NCBI GenBank assembly: GCA_037951165.1
Contig: JBBDHG010000004.1
Location: 3,037,501 to 3,101,500, forward strand
Direction of reading: 5' to 3'
Length of the DNA stretch: 64,000 bases
Source of the DNA: Lophius americanus
Lineage: Eukaryota > Chordata > Actinopteri > Lophiiformes > Lophiidae
In this document: piece by piece, positions 26,751-39,600 of the stretch
Layout: each line of letters starts with the position of its first letter
Position numbering within the stretch: position 1 is the first letter of the stretch
Program-made: the position numbers and the translations under genes
The notes under the pieces: generated by a model
The model's database searches: none
The model's input: only the letters and a program-made list of their open reading frames with translations
What the model was told of the DNA's origin: nothing

Positions 26751-29019
26751 TGCAGCGGCTCCAGCATACATATATTCTAAATAAGAAATGCACATATAAA
26801 GTCAGATACAAGGAAACTTTGTGGATTGAAACATTAAACTCAAAATCTATATCTAGAAAGGGTGTTGATTCAAGCTGCTTAATAGTCGAGTCACCGCCTC
26901 AGGCTGCCTGACACATTCTCAATGTTTGCAGACACCCCTGGGGGTGAACTTGTTTCATGTCCTCTAGTGTGATACTTAAGAAAGTGGGTTGAGCGTTCTC
27001 CGCTCCCTCCTAGTGTTCGTCCTTGCGTTGGGTTAATGCACTGTATTCTGGACGACCCATTTACATCAGCAGCAGCAACCTCATTAGGACACCTAACACT
27101 GGAGGATTCTTCAAAGACTCAGATCAAAATATTCCAAAGTCTGAGACACCAATAATAACGACGTCATCACCAACGAAGCCTGAACACATTGTCAGTTACC
27201 AATCCATTTCCCTACTTAAAGAGGCTTTGCCTTCAGTCTTCTTGGCTGCTCAGGTGAGCAATCTCTGTCTCAGCTAAAGGAAGGCTTTTCTACAGCCATG
27301 TTTGCCTTCATTACTGACTCCACATCATTATATGACTTTCAGATGACAGATTCAGATTGGTTTTATTATTAGTTTGATAGTTAATCAAGAAAAACAGTAT
27401 TCCAATAATGGTGATTTTTCTCAATATTTAGCTCAGCGATTTCGGAGGGAAAATCAAATTTGATGTCAAGCTGAATCAGCACTCTGCAATTTGGTCTTAC
27501 TCGTGAGTCTGTAGTGTCAGTATTTGTTGCCTCACAATGGTGAGTCGACATAATCTTTTATAAGCCCGATTAATTTAAACATTCCAGATCAGCAGGTGTA
27601 GAATAGTTCTTGGATCCTGATCGGACATCAGTGTTTACTATTTCTAATGTGGTCATCACTTGATTTTTTTCTATTATATACTATTGTAATTTATTTGGGT
27701 TTTTTTATTATTATTATGCTACAAATTAGAATTAAGTTGTTATTGAAATTGTGTCGATTAAATGCCGAATTTGACATATTCCTCGATGGATTTTTCATGG
27801 TACTTCTCCAAAAGTTTAATCAAAACAAAACATTTTGAGTTTAGCTGCTGACTGACAGAAAAATAAGAAAACAAACCAATGCCAGTAAAAGTGTCACCTC
27901 TGTGGTGAAGGCTAGGAATATGTCTCCTTCTCAAGATCCTACAGCTGCAGATCGGCTGATGCTTTACTGATGAGCCTTATTTCTATCACAGACCTCTGAG
28001 AAGAGTGTGTCCTAATTCTGTAACTACAAAAAGATAGTAATGCAAAGCAGGGATTATAACCATAAATGGATACGAAGCAGGGAATTGTTTCAGGTTTGCA
28101 TGAAGGACCTTGAACAGACAACCAATTGCTCTATTTTAACCTTGAGCATATAATTGTAAGTGCCCTCTTTCTGTGGGGCAGTACTGACCTCATGTGGTCA
28201 CTGTGGGTAACAGCAACAAATGGAACAGTACTGCTGAAGCGCCAGTGTTGTGCGTTGCGGGGAAATAAATACGCCACAGCTTTGGGTCTCATGCAGTGAA
28301 ACAATAAAGAGAGCAAATTGACTGTTAACTTCATAAGTCAGTGCTTCACTGATTTTAATTATAGCCATAGTGTGACCTCCTCTCCCCTTTGGGTGTCCAG
28401 TTGGACCCTGTTTGAGTCATAGGAAGAGAAATCCAACCCATCAAAACCAATAGCTCTGACCTGGTTTGGTGGGACTGACTTTCTAAGTCGGTATAATAGT
28501 TTCTTCTGCCCCTCCAGTCTCACGACCTTCGCCACAAACAATTACAAACATTATGGTCCACAAATGAGTGGTTCCTCTCTAAAGAAAAAAAAAGGAGCTC
28601 TTTCATGCGGACATAGCAGGTTTACTCTATGCATGCCTTTTGTAGACAGTGATTGGTTTTGCCAAACTCTCACCTGCACCTACTGGGAGAGCTACCGGTG
28701 CCATTGTTGGTGGCCATGGGACTGGTTAAAACAAACTGACTGTAAAAGCAAGCTAGACCAATTAAATGCAGTTGCATCCTACACGAGAAGCATGTGTTTA
28801 CTTGGGATGATTGTGCTCTTACATATATCTATCCATACTCAGAGGATCTTTTCTGCTGCCTATATCAGGATTGATATTCTAAGCAGGATGATGGGATTGA
28901 CCAATGCTGTATGGGGATAGGATTATTGATGGCATTGATCTATCTTGAACTTTTTCACTCTCCCACAATCCCTCTGGGGCAGGAGGAGGAGAACAGAGCT
29001 CTCACAGACCTGGTTGACA

Positions 29020-29265
29020 CTCATTCCTAGGTTTCCACATTACCTTCAAACACGATTTCTCTTTTAAGAACGAGATGGTGCCACATTTCCACTTTTTCGA
29101 AGGTCTGAGCTCCCCTAGTTCTTCATCTCTTCAGAGGAAGCTGTTGTTGGTATAGCTATATATTTGTTGGAGCCCTCAAAAGGAACATTTTGAATTGTGT
29201 TTCAAATTTGGCTGGGGTAAACTTATTCTCTCTTCTCACCATCCTCTCTCTGTCTCCTCTGGCTG

Positions 29266-29323
<58 letters not shown>

Positions 29324-29419
29324 ATCAAACTGGCACCGACCTCGTTAAACATTTCATTTTTCATCGATCACCCTTTGTATACACAGCCATTTTTGACACC
29401 TGAAACCTAGGAATGGGTG
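29020..29419. mobile_element. Inverted-repeat element around a (TC)n tract
   Basis: CACTCATTCCTAGGTTTC at 29020-29037 recurs inverted at 29402-29419 with one mismatch (GAAACCTAGGAATGGGTG). Weaker inverted similarity continues inward, for example TTTAAGAACGAGATGGTGCCA on the left against TTTAACGAGGTCGGTGCCA on the right. The arms may be about 70-90 bp and enclose a (TC)n tract. This is MITE-like, but I see no clear target duplication and no transposase. Confidence 0.45.
29268..29323. repeat. (TC)n microsatellite
   Basis: Near-perfect TC dinucleotide run with single TTTC and CTAT breaks. It lies inside the inverted-repeat element at 29020-29419. Confidence 0.95.
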
Positions 29420-32005
29420 CTGAGTGCTTCAATAAATACAGAGCTTATACAAAATCACATTGTTCAGATTTAAAAATGCAATCTGATTAATCATGAATAA
29501 AACAAAAATGACTGACTCAACATAAAGACAGTAAAAAGCCAAATTTGGATTCAAAAACTGCGACTAAATCAAAAAACTTATATTATGTAACAGGAATTGT
29601 GATTCCTTAGATGTGAAGAACAGAACCTGTACATATTAGCTCTGTTAGCCTAGCCATATCATGTCATTTATTCTGTAGATTTCTTTGCCATGTCTGACAG
29701 ATGACAATGACCGCTGAACTGTAAATACTGTAGTTATAGTGATATAGGATTTAACTGCTGCTTCTTTTCTCTATTGATCACCCGTGTTTTGCTCAGTCCC
29801 ATGGCTGCCCCGTCTCAGAGGGAAAGATGAGACAATGATTTACTTGTCTATACAACACACATGAGTTCTTTTTTTATTTCAATGTATGTTTTATATTCTA
29901 TCTGCCTTGTAAATGAACTCATTTTCATCATAAAAGCATTATGTGACTGTGTGAGTCGTGTGCTGTGTCTTCTCTCTGTGCCCTACTTCTTTCATCTGAA
30001 TTTCAAAAACAATGAAAAACACACTGCAGTACATCAGCATTATACTGTAGGTGTTAGACCTGTCCGATCCACTGACAGGGATCTTCTGCATCATTGAAGC
30101 AAAGTGTTCAGCATTAAACAAATACTCATGGCCTCATCAATATATGAGAATGAATGAATGTTTATTCTACTGTATAATCACATAGACATTGTTTAATACG
30201 GCTGTAGTCCATAAGAATAGAGAAGATGTAACATGGTTCTGACAAGAGCTACAGACAGGCCACAGACAATCATCCGCTGGCTCTGCTACCTTCACCTCCA
30301 GAGGACTTTATGATATCTATCAGCTGGTTGTTCTGGTTTGATTGTGGCCTGTGTGCCAGTGCAAAATCAACTTGTAAAACTTGTATTATTTGCATAAATA
30401 CACCTCGGGTTCCATCACAGCACTAGACTGAGGGAGGGGAGAAAGTCTCTGGGGCTCAACTAGTGCTTGACGTTCAGTTGAACTTATTTTCCAGCAAGAG
30501 TCTTTGTTGTCCATCAGTGATGTCTTGATTACACTTTTTGATTATGAACAGGATTGGTTAACTGACCAGCTGATGCCAATATAAGTTGAAATTTATGCTC
30601 AAATATTACTTTATGTTTTTGACAATAGCCTGTTATTGGGGATTCTATTTGAGTTTAATTATGCCACAAGTTGAAAATTGGATTCTGAACAGCCATAAGT
30701 TGTGAGAACACACAACATTTCATCAACAAGAGAAGTTGATAGAAAATCACAGTAATAAAATTTCTCATTATATTATCATTTTTATTCTTGGTATTTTTAT
30801 TGCTCCTGATGATTATATATTACATTAGCTATTGAAATATTATAAACAATAGATCATTTTGATTAGTAGCAGTAATTGTAAAGTAATAACCAAATAGCAC
30901 TTGGGGCATGGATTTGGTTTGGGCTGGCCCTGTCACATCAGGAGGCTGTTGTAGCTCTAAAGCTAACCACCTTCTCAACACCAAAAACGAGTCAGACACT
31001 GTTCACAGTTTTGAATCTTGCTGAAGATCAAAGAGGATAATTTAGCCATTAAAAAAAATAAAATATGTATTCCTTTGACATTTGCTTGTTAGCCAGAAAA
31101 AGGACTACAAATAATTATGTCATTTGTCAAGATACTCTTTTTGATATCTTTTTTATGGCTCCTTTTTTACTTAAAAAGGTCCCAATAAGTCATGATAAAT
31201 AATAAATCCACTGTGCAGAATGCCAAGACCTGAATGTGAAAGAGGTAAATGGAATTCTGCTACCTTAAATTACACCTGTGCTTGCCCTATTTTGAGACAA
31301 CAAATAATTGACTCTCAGCTGGGACAGATTACATTTAAATGTAGTTACTTACTACAATGTATTCAGTTAATAAAAATCAAATGAGAAATCCTGTCAGTGT
31401 TAATGTATTCAAATGAATTGCATATATGAAATGATATTTCAATTTTTTAAATGATTTCAAAATGAAACACAGGAGTGTTCCATACAATAACTTTACTAAA
31501 GAAAAAGGGAATAAGCTAAATAAATTTGTGGAGCACTTGTACAATTAATCTTTGAAAATGAAAATTGAAAATTATTTAATAACTTTTAAATGTCATCTGG
31601 GCTGATTAAAGCTAAAACTGACTACTTATAGTCTGTAAGCTGTTTATGTCCTTCTAATGAGATGTAATCTTTGACGTTTTTAATTAATTTCTTTATTCTG
31701 TATTTGATATTGAATGCTCATGTGCCCCTTTAGATAAAGCCTGTTATTAATTAAGAATAGCTCAAATACAGCAAGTATTTTACAGACAGATTCAAATACT
31801 GTTTATTACATTTAAAATGTGCATTTTGACTATTTATATGTATGAATGTTTTCATAAATGTATGTATGTATGTATCCTTCACTGCTTGTGTCGAGGCCTT
31901 AAACATTTTTAAGTAGTTAGTATTAAGAATTGATCATCTATCCAGGTTCAAAGTGCAGCCCAGAACAGGTTTCATGGCCTGAGCATTAATAGAAAATGTA
32001 AGTGA

Positions 32006-32127
32006 AAATCCATCCATACATCCATTATCTGCCACTGCTCATCATGGTCAGGGTCAAATGTTGGAGTCTAACCCAGCTGGCCTTGGGCGAGAGGCGGGAT
32101 TTGCCCTCAACAAGTTGCCAGTTGATG
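32006..32127 (-). mobile_element. L2-like LINE 3' tail
   Basis: On the minus strand the order is AACTGGCAACTTGTTGAGGG, then CCCGCCTCTCGCCCAAGGCC, then AGCTGGGTTAGACTCCAACA, then GACCCTGACCATGATGAGCA and a (TGGA/TGTA)n end. This is the very common terminal segment of L2-type fish retroposons. The same element ends at 63029-63158, and a third piece is at 48246-48300. Confidence 0.7.
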
Positions 32128-32439
32128 AATAACTGAAGGCATGTCAGTACGTCTCTACATCCTGACAACAACCTTGCCAGCAGGTAGTCACTTAAATTCT
32201 ACATACATAGGGTGTATGTATTTTTTAACCTCACCTTTATTTCGACTTAAAATGTTTACCTTGGATGCTGAATCTGGTTATTTAGCACTTGCAGGTATGA
32301 TACCCATTTCATTTTTATTTCTTTGGTTTTATTTGCGTCTCACACAAAGGACAGTGTCATTTACTGTCGTTTGTGACTTTACTGTTTCACATTTATATAT
32401 ATATATATTATTTTTTCCCTGTTTTTTATTGGTTGTATA

Positions 32440-32518
32440 ATTTAATAGATTGTTCTTTTATTTTTGTAAGCACTTTGTGAAATTATTTCTGTGAAAAGTG
32501 CTATAGTAAAGAAATATA

Positions 32519-32571
<53 letters not shown>

Positions 32572-32582
32572 CATCATTATTA
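32440..32582 (+). mobile_element. LINE-type 3' end with (TTA)n tail
   Basis: The run TTGTAAGCACTTTGTGAAAT (32465), then GAAAAGTGCTATAGTAAAGA, followed by a (TTA)n tract at 32523-32582, is the usual 3' terminus of L2/CR1-type fish LINEs ('..AAAGTGCTATATAAATAAAG..' plus a simple-repeat tail). The coding part is not recognisable upstream. Confidence 0.6.
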
Positions 32583-35500
32583 TATTAACATTTTATTGAA
32601 TTCATTAAGTAGTGTGAAATAAAAAAATACTACAATTATGGGTTGTTGTTTTTTTACTGAATGTTAAATATTTTCTCTGATCAGAACCAAAAACAACTCA
32701 ATATAAAAAGTAATAATCACACACAGTCTGGGCACCTACTTGTAATTTACAACACTAGATGGCAGAAGACCCCCAGAGTAAGACACCATCAGCCAGAAAA
32801 TCAAAAGACAGTCAGCCAATTGTTTGTTTCTTTATTTGTTTAAGTCAAAACATACAATTTACCCATAATTCTTTTCACTTGCTGTATTATTTGCGCCAGT
32901 TTCTAATTGTGTCTCTCTCCACAGGCTGAAGGCAGGCCAACATGAGGGACTCAGTCACTGTGTGGTAACAGAAGATGAAGATCAGAAGAAAGGCTCTCTG
33001 GGTGTGTGCACGAGTGTGTGGTTGTGTGTGTGTGTGTTTGTGAGTTTGTGTGTGTTTGCGTGTGTTTATGTACAGGCATGTGATCAACATCTTCGATTTG
33101 ATGTCCACTTAACGTGGAGGATCCTGGTTGCCTCAGCCCCCACTGTAAAGGTCACTCTGCAGAGGTTAAAGGTGGCCGCGCACACATACACACTAATTTC
33201 TCTGAGAGCCATCCTTCCATCCCATCTCTCTAGTCCAGCCAGTTTCTCTGCCCTCCTCTATCAGTGTCTTTCCCTCTCCCCCCCCCCCTTCCATCTATGT
33301 CTCTGCTCTATTTGAAATTGATTGTCTTCTACCATCACAAAGACACTTGGTTCTGATTGATTGATTGGTAAAGGAAAAGGGAGAGAACATCAACACTGGG
33401 CCTTCCAGAGGTTTACAGTCTGTCTGAGGGAAAAAGCAAATGACGCCATTTTGATGCACGTAAAGGAATAAAATCTTCCCTGCCTGGCTGTCTGTCGGTT
33501 CATGCTTCGACCAGCTCCTACAGCAGACAAACCCAGGCAGATCAAATTCAGATTGGAAACGAATTACCTGAATACAAAAACACAAGAAAGACGTTCATAC
33601 AAGACCTCACATTTGCAATTGTGTGAGGAAACAAAGGCTAGATGTAGATACAGACGGCGTGGATGTTATTTCTACATAAAGGGAGGGTTTACAAGGGGAG
33701 GAAAGACATAGAAATGAAGCTAGCTTACGTACAAATACACACGCTTTATGCAAAGACACAAACAGCAAACAAAAAGACACTGAGCTAGAAAAGAATGTAA
33801 AGATTAACCCAGATGTTTCCCTGTAACTCCCCCTCTCCTCCATCTGTAGGGGTACATAACATCCTGCAGTTTATATACACTTATATAGTATCCATGCATA
33901 AAAGACCCAACCCTAATGACAGAGGTGCTTTGGTTAGTTCTTTTTAAATGGGGGAAATTGCTTTAACACATTAAGAAGACAATCCTCAAAAACAAAATAA
34001 GAAACATTTGATCTCTTCCTTCCTGTTCATTATTCCTCTTGCCATCCAGCTTTTCTTTTAGCTCCAAAAAAGTGGACAACGTGCAAAACTCCAAACCATA
34101 AATTCAGTAACTGAAGAGGTGTTACACTATGAGAGTTTATAATGCACACGCTCATTTAAAGACATAAAAAAGGGAACAATCGTATCGTCGTGACTTCAGT
34201 GTCACTCTCATTGCTAAATATTGTCATTATTGTTTCACTACATTAACCTTTACAATAAAGATTTGAGGTATATCAAGATGAAGTGTTAACACATGCCTGT
34301 GTGATGTTACCCTGGATGGAGGGACCAGCGATGGTTCAGATGGGCGGGGGTCACCGGCAGACTTTATGTGTCGCATTTTTCTGCTCTGATTGATCATTGG
34401 ACGGTTTTTGGATTGGTTAACTTTAGATGCGAGCCAAATCGAGAGAGGGGTTTGAGGGCTTTGTAAACAGTCAGATACACTTACACACACCCACACACCC
34501 ACACGCACCTACACTCGATTATAAATTACACAAAAATATCTCTTCAGGGAATGTGTGTGCGTGGGTGTGTCGGTGAGAGCAGCAGTTAAAAACATATGCA
34601 AAGAAATGTGATGGTAAACATCTCTTCCTTCCTCTCAGTGTGTGAAAAAGTGCTATTTGATTCCAAACACAAATGGGTTTTCATGTCATGAGGACCCCCT
34701 CAACCAGTGAGTGCCCCCCTTCACTTTAATAACACATGTATGCGTGTGTACATGTGTGTGTGTACATGTGTGTGTGTGTGTGTGTGCAGAGCAGTCCAAC
34801 CCGTTGGTTGAAGGAAAAAGGCACTCAACTCTTCCAACATGACAAACACCTCCGTGTGTTTACCATGCAGCATGACTGCTCTTGGGCCATGTGTGTGTGT
34901 ACGATCCCAGCTCCAGTGTGAACACGGCAGGCTTGTACTATCTTTGGTATCGATGGCTATTTCACAGTCCAATCTATTCTGTGAGGTGGCCATACACACA
35001 GCTTTTTCCATCCCTGCTTTGGTTCCTTCACACATCTGCACAGGAACCAGCATTTGTTCCCTCTCAATTCTAGAGGTTGTTAAAGACTCCTCAACATTGG
35101 AATCTGTATAGTGCACCACGTAACCAGAACCAGAACCAAATCCAAAGAGGAATTCCGCAATCTTATGATGGACCTCCGAAGCTCCCGCCTCTCCTGCTGC
35201 GCCCTTTATCCTCCTGTCTCCTCTCTAATATGATTATCTCCCGCTAAAGGATGCTACACAACAAGTGGCTTTGCCCACGAAATACATAAAAGGAAATGAC
35301 ACAAAGAGTTCATGATAACCAAAAACACAATCAGCAGAGGAATACAGTGACAGTCCCGTTCAAAAGGCTCAAAGTTCAGAGGTCAAGGAAGAGGTCCATC
35401 TAATCCATCACATATGCACAGTTCAACACCTGCGGTCTTGTGCATAGGATGAGTTTATAACATATGGAGTCTTCTTTTTTCATCGTTAAGTTTTTATGAC

Positions 35501-36460
35501 AAGGTGCTTCTTCAGCACAACATAGCACAATAGTCATGTGGATAAAAACCATGTGTCTATGGTACTAATTATTACCCGCATCAATAGTTAAGGGGGTGGG
35601 GGTTAAGGGATGACACAGCAGGGTGGAGAATAAGAGAGTAGATAAATAAAAAAATAAATGAAGAATATAAGACAGAGACACAGAGGGGAGAAACAGAATA
35701 AAATAGAGATTATTTACAGTAGTTTTCATTGTGTTTCCCGACGATCACATCAATGATTTTCTGAGGTATGGAGTAGGCTGTGCAGTGCTCGCAGTTTACA
35801 CCGTTGTAATGACCAGACAAAGTGCGGTCTATGGTGACAGAGCAGGCTGCACCTGTTCTCTGATTATCATAAAGAGGCAAACATCATTGGCACTCAGGAT
35901 CCTAATATATTGTGACATTTGACCTCTGTGTTTGGCCACTAGAACAGTGCAGCTGCCCCTCATCCCTGGTTCCCAACTCTCCAACCGGGTCGTTACTTCT
36001 CTTAACGTGAGGAGTGTCACCCCTGTTTGATTGTTTTCCTTTTGTAACCTGAAATTAACCTCTCATGAGGTCACGTGGTCCATAGCCATGTCACCATACA
36101 GCGAGACAAGAGTCTTAAGACACAGACATTCAAATATGTATCAGAGACTGAGTAATCATGAGTGATCGAGTTTTATCGGCGTGTTTGGTGTTTGCAGGGC
36201 TAGGCATTCGCTAATCCCTCAATCCCAAACGAATACACACTACAGGCTACTCTGCTTTGCTGTTGTCCCTCTGGAAATCTGAGCTGAAGCTACATGCTCT
36301 TATTATGTTCAACCATCTTTCCATTTTCTATAACAGCTCCTTCCGTGCCTTGCCTTGGGGAAAGGTAGGAAGGAGTCAATGAGAGCTGACATTGGAAAGA
36401 GGCAAGTTACAACCATGCTCACATTTACACCTGTGGTTAATTTATATTCACCAATTCCCC

Positions 36461-36466
36461 TTTATT
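36461..36466 (-). terminator. Candidate poly(A) signal for onecut3
   Basis: AATAAA on the minus strand, about 870 nt past the onecut3 stop. A closer AATAAA lies at 37047-37052, about 285 nt past the stop. Neither is confirmed; onecut 3' UTRs can be several kilobases long. Confidence 0.2.
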
Positions 36467-36499
36467 GCATGTTTTTAGTTTGTGAGACAAACATCAGGA

Positions 36500-36590
36500 A
36501 AAGATTCAAACTCAACTCAGACTGGTGCGAGGTGGATTTGAACCCGGGACCCTTCTTGAAGTGACGCAACAGCAATTAACAGTGCTGTCT
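36500..36590 (-). mobile_element. Degenerate retroposon fragment
   Basis: The phrase GAGGTGGATTTGAACCCGGG (36530), then ACCCTTCTTG.AGTGACGCAACAG, then AACAGTGCTG is a decayed form of the frequent fish repeat block with a tRNA box B-like core (GGGTTCAAATCC on the minus strand). It lies within 850 nt of the onecut3 stop and may be transcribed in its 3' UTR. Confidence 0.5.
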
Positions 36591-36686
36591 GAAAATGGTC
36601 AGATGTGGTTTCATCGGGCAGCAGGTGGCGCTGTTAAATCGGTATGAAGCGGGTTGACTCACTGCAGTGGAATCAAACGCCCTTAA

Positions 36687-36716
36687 GTGCACGCATGCGC
36701 ACGTGCACGCGCATAC
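36687..36716. other. 30-bp alternating purine-pyrimidine tract
   Basis: Every base from 36687 to 36716 alternates purine and pyrimidine and is rich in GC/AC/GT steps, the sequence type most able to form Z-DNA. It contains CGCATGCGCA, close to the NRF1 consensus (GCGCATGCGC), and CACGTG-like CGCACGTGCA. Confidence 0.7.
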
Positions 36717-37174
36717 AGTGATAGTTAGCGGGTCAGAGGACGTGCTGAGAGCATTTCACGGACACTTTACACACTGAAGCACCTCCCAATCAGCCCAGTG
36801 TCTGCCACTGGGATGAGGTGTGGTTGATTACAGCCCAGCAGACACATGCTGTCTGATTTCTGGCTAATTTGTGAAGACCTACTTGATTTCCTGTTTTAAA
36901 GCTTTTGGCCCCCTGGCTTGCATGATTCATTCTTGTGTTCACATCGTGACAGGCACACCAACAGACAACCCCTCCCTTTTCAAGAGTCCGACCCAGACCC
37001 ACAGTGCGGTTTAGTATGGATTGATTTTCTTTGGTTTTCAGGTGGATTTATTAGGTGCCACGCATGATTGTTGGAGGGCAACACTTATCATAAAGCTAGC
37101 TACTTGATCTTTGGTTGGAACAGCGACAAAGAGTCATATTCAGAGTGAGTGTAAAACAGATGGATCTTTGAGGA

Positions 37175-37225
37175 GATGTGATTCATCTGCTAAGGCCATC
37201 AGCGTCCGAGCAGATGAATCACATC
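37175..37225 (-). other. Perfect 17-bp stem-loop in onecut3 3' UTR
   Basis: GATGTGATTCATCTGCT at 37175-37191 is exactly reverse-complementary to AGCAGATGAATCACATC at 37209-37225, with a 17-nt loop. It begins about 110 nt past the onecut3 stop, so it should be in the 3' UTR. Pairing does not extend outwards. Function unknown. Confidence 0.75.
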
Positions 37226-37334
37226 AGCGATGTAGAGCGTCACACCCTGTTCTGAGTCAGAGCCCACCGCTTTAGTGACCACAGCTCCCTCTCCATCCTC
37301 CATGCATCTGCTCAAGCACCCGTCCTGACAAGTG

Positions 37335-37687
37335 TCAGGCCTTAGAGAAAGTTGATGCAGAGGAGGTACCGGGTTGGATCGGTGAGTGTTGGCTGTTGTT
37401 TCCGTGTGGAGTGTGCAGGTGGCCGTGACCGTGCACCCCGTGATTGTGCTCCTCTGTGTCCCAGCGGTCCGTGCAGCGGCGGCGGGAGTTCATGAAGAAG
37501 TTGGAGACGGTGGTCAGCTCCAGGCCCAGCTGCTGGGAGATGGTGACCTGCATCTCCTTGGAGGGGCGGCGGTTCTCTCTGAAGATCGCTACCAAGGTGC
37601 GACGCTGCAGGTCGGTGAAGACCAGTCGCTGCTTCTTTGGCACCTGGTTGCGATCTCGCCCTCGGTCCTCCTCCTTGCGTTTACATG
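37335..37687 (-). CDS. onecut3: onecut3 exon 2: homeodomain and C-terminus
   Basis: Second coding exon, residues 359-475, starting after the minus-strand acceptor TCCTCAG|CATGT and ending at the stop 37335-37337. It begins CKRKEE, a linker identical in position to other Onecut genes. The divergent homeodomain spans about 375-434 (KKQRLVFTDLQRR..) with the Onecut hallmark F422, F423, M424, N425 in recognition helix 3 (positions 48-51), so F48 and M50 replace the usual W48 and Q50. RRRC..RW and the end STFSKA favour ONECUT3 over ONECUT1 or 2. The helix reads MNSRRR where relatives have MNARRR. The tail is histidine-rich (about 439-454). The exon splits one alanine codon (G|CA), the conserved Onecut splice position. 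Role: DNA contact together with the CUT domain in the nucleus. Confidence 0.93.
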
Positions 37688-38235
37688 CTGAGGACAGGAA
37701 GAAGGGGAAGGGAAGGGACAAGAGAGGGGGTTTTATTACTATCAAATATTCTTTGATGAATGTTAAATACATGAAATGTGTGGGAAGTATATAAAATAAT
37801 GTGATGATGTGGCCAAGACAAAGGTTAACACTTAAACCCATTCAATGTCCTCCCGCAGATAAAAAATGTGCAAAACATATTTCCTTGAGGAATGTATTTA
37901 CTTAATATCTTAGATAATTTAAATGAGGCCATAAAATTACAAATGGTTTGGTCAAGCATGTTTTCTAAACAGCTAAAGAAATCTGATTAATAAAATTATT
38001 TAATGCGTGCATTTTGTATTCATGGAGAATTGGAACATTTTGATTAGTTTAGCTCAACCTTTTGATAAAACCTGCTTTTTTAAAAAACTATTTGAGCCTT
38101 AATAGACTTTTTGGCCTGTATATAGTTACATATTTCTGTTTATTAAGTCTTCATATGCTTAAATAGATTTTTTAAAATCCTTCTTTTTGAATATGACTTT
38201 CTTAATAACCATGATTAATGCCACCTCCTTGGTTG

Positions 38236-38325
38236 CGCCTTTGAACCTGTGGTGTACCACAGGGTGCCATCCTTGGGCCCTTACGGTTCAGCCTATAAAT
38301 GCTGACACTGGATCAAATTATTAAT
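38236..38325 (+). pseudogene. LINE reverse-transcriptase fragment
   Basis: From 38248 the frame reads CGVPQGAILGPLRFSL, then a stop (TAA 38296-38298), then MLTLDQII. This is the reverse-transcriptase core motif of L2/CR1-type LINEs (CGVPQGSILGPLLFSLYMLPLG) with the tyrosine codon turned into a stop. The catalytic YADD block and everything else are missing. It is an old scrap lying antisense to onecut3. Confidence 0.75.
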
Positions 38326-39600
38326 AGGCTCAGTCAAGTGGTACACATTTTTTATTAAGAAACAGTTACTGAAAATGTGCTCAACCAAACAGTTTAACAG
38401 GAATTAAAGGGGTTTAAGACTAGAATAAGGATAAATCACAGTGGAAATGCTGGTGTTTGTGTACATGCATGATTGTTTTCATGTTTTGAGCTCATTGGTC
38501 AAATGTTTTTTTACTTTGTGGACTTTGTGACACTTTGAAAATCACAAACTTATAGCAAAAGGCATTTTTAAATATACGCCAGGAGAAAAAAGCAGAACTA
38601 CATGCAGGGAGTTGCATGGTGAGGGAATAAAGACCAAATAAATGTAGTCTGTCTGATTTCCTGAATTATTGAAGTGATATGGTTATACAGGCCCACTTTC
38701 AAAAGATCAATGTCGTCTCAAAGATGCAGAGCCTTCTGAGATGAGGAACAGACCACCTCTGGGAATTAACATTATCTTACCCTTTGCAAGTTCCAGTCAT
38801 TAAAATGTTGTATGTCTTAAATTACTGCAATTTGCCAAAGTATACTTAAGGTTTCTGGATTGATTTCTTACCTTCCAGAGAGCTTTTGTACATTTATTTC
38901 ACTGTGGTACGAAGATAACTTGAGGAGACAATAAACTTGCATGAGAGTACAGCAGAGTTTGTTGGTAAGTTCAGGACAATCTGAGACTTTAGAGTTGTTG
39001 CTGTTTTTTTTACCGTATTAATATTTCAGTAATTGTTTTTGACAAATGGACTTCAATTTAATGTGCTACAATTTTTATTTTTTTAAAGAAAACCTTGTGA
39101 AGTGTCCCTGCAGTTGGGAAGTAAATCATGACATAACACAAATATACAGAATAAAGGCTTATTGTCATATATTCCTCATTTCCAAAGCCGTTTTTAAATA
39201 TCTACAAGTTTCAGGTGCTGAGAAATGAAGTGAAAGGAGTGTCCTCCCCGAGGATGGTAAAATCAATGTGAAGGCACATAGAATGATTAATCTGTGCTGC
39301 AGGTTGTTTTGTTTGTGGAAAATTGGTTAAACACGCAACATCGCCTGCGGAGTGTTATTATTCTTTTTAAATAATGCATAGGTTCGATTCCCGGTCTAAT
39401 CATAGTCTATCCTGGAATGTTCTAATAGAGAACGGTGGATGAATCGTTTTTAGTGTGCATGAGTGAAAGTGGAGGAGCTTGATTTGAAATAATGACAAAG
39501 ACGTGGTTCCGTGACTGGCTGTACTGTACTGGCAGTGCTGAGCTCGTGCTGTGGAGCGAAGAGAGTCTGTTCTGTTCTGCTTCCCTAAAAAGCTGCAATG

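Larger units (their letters stand above)
21603..37334. other. Convergent intergenic region with both 3' UTRs
   Basis: No coding exon is supportable; repeats and a THAP relic are listed separately. The left part holds the lingo3 3' UTR: candidate poly(A) signals are ATTAAA at 21967 and 21974 and AATAAA at 22848 and 23804, and none is decisive. The right part holds the onecut3 3' UTR on the minus strand. TG/CA-rich patches lie at 33001-33070, 34736-34788 and 34480-34510. The stretches 24.0-26.0, 27.0-29.0, 29.5-32.0 and 33.5-36.4 kb show nothing I can name. Confidence 0.6.

Noticed and set aside
37386..37794. 101- and 116-residue plus-strand frames
   Set aside because: Antisense shadows of the onecut3 homeodomain exon.
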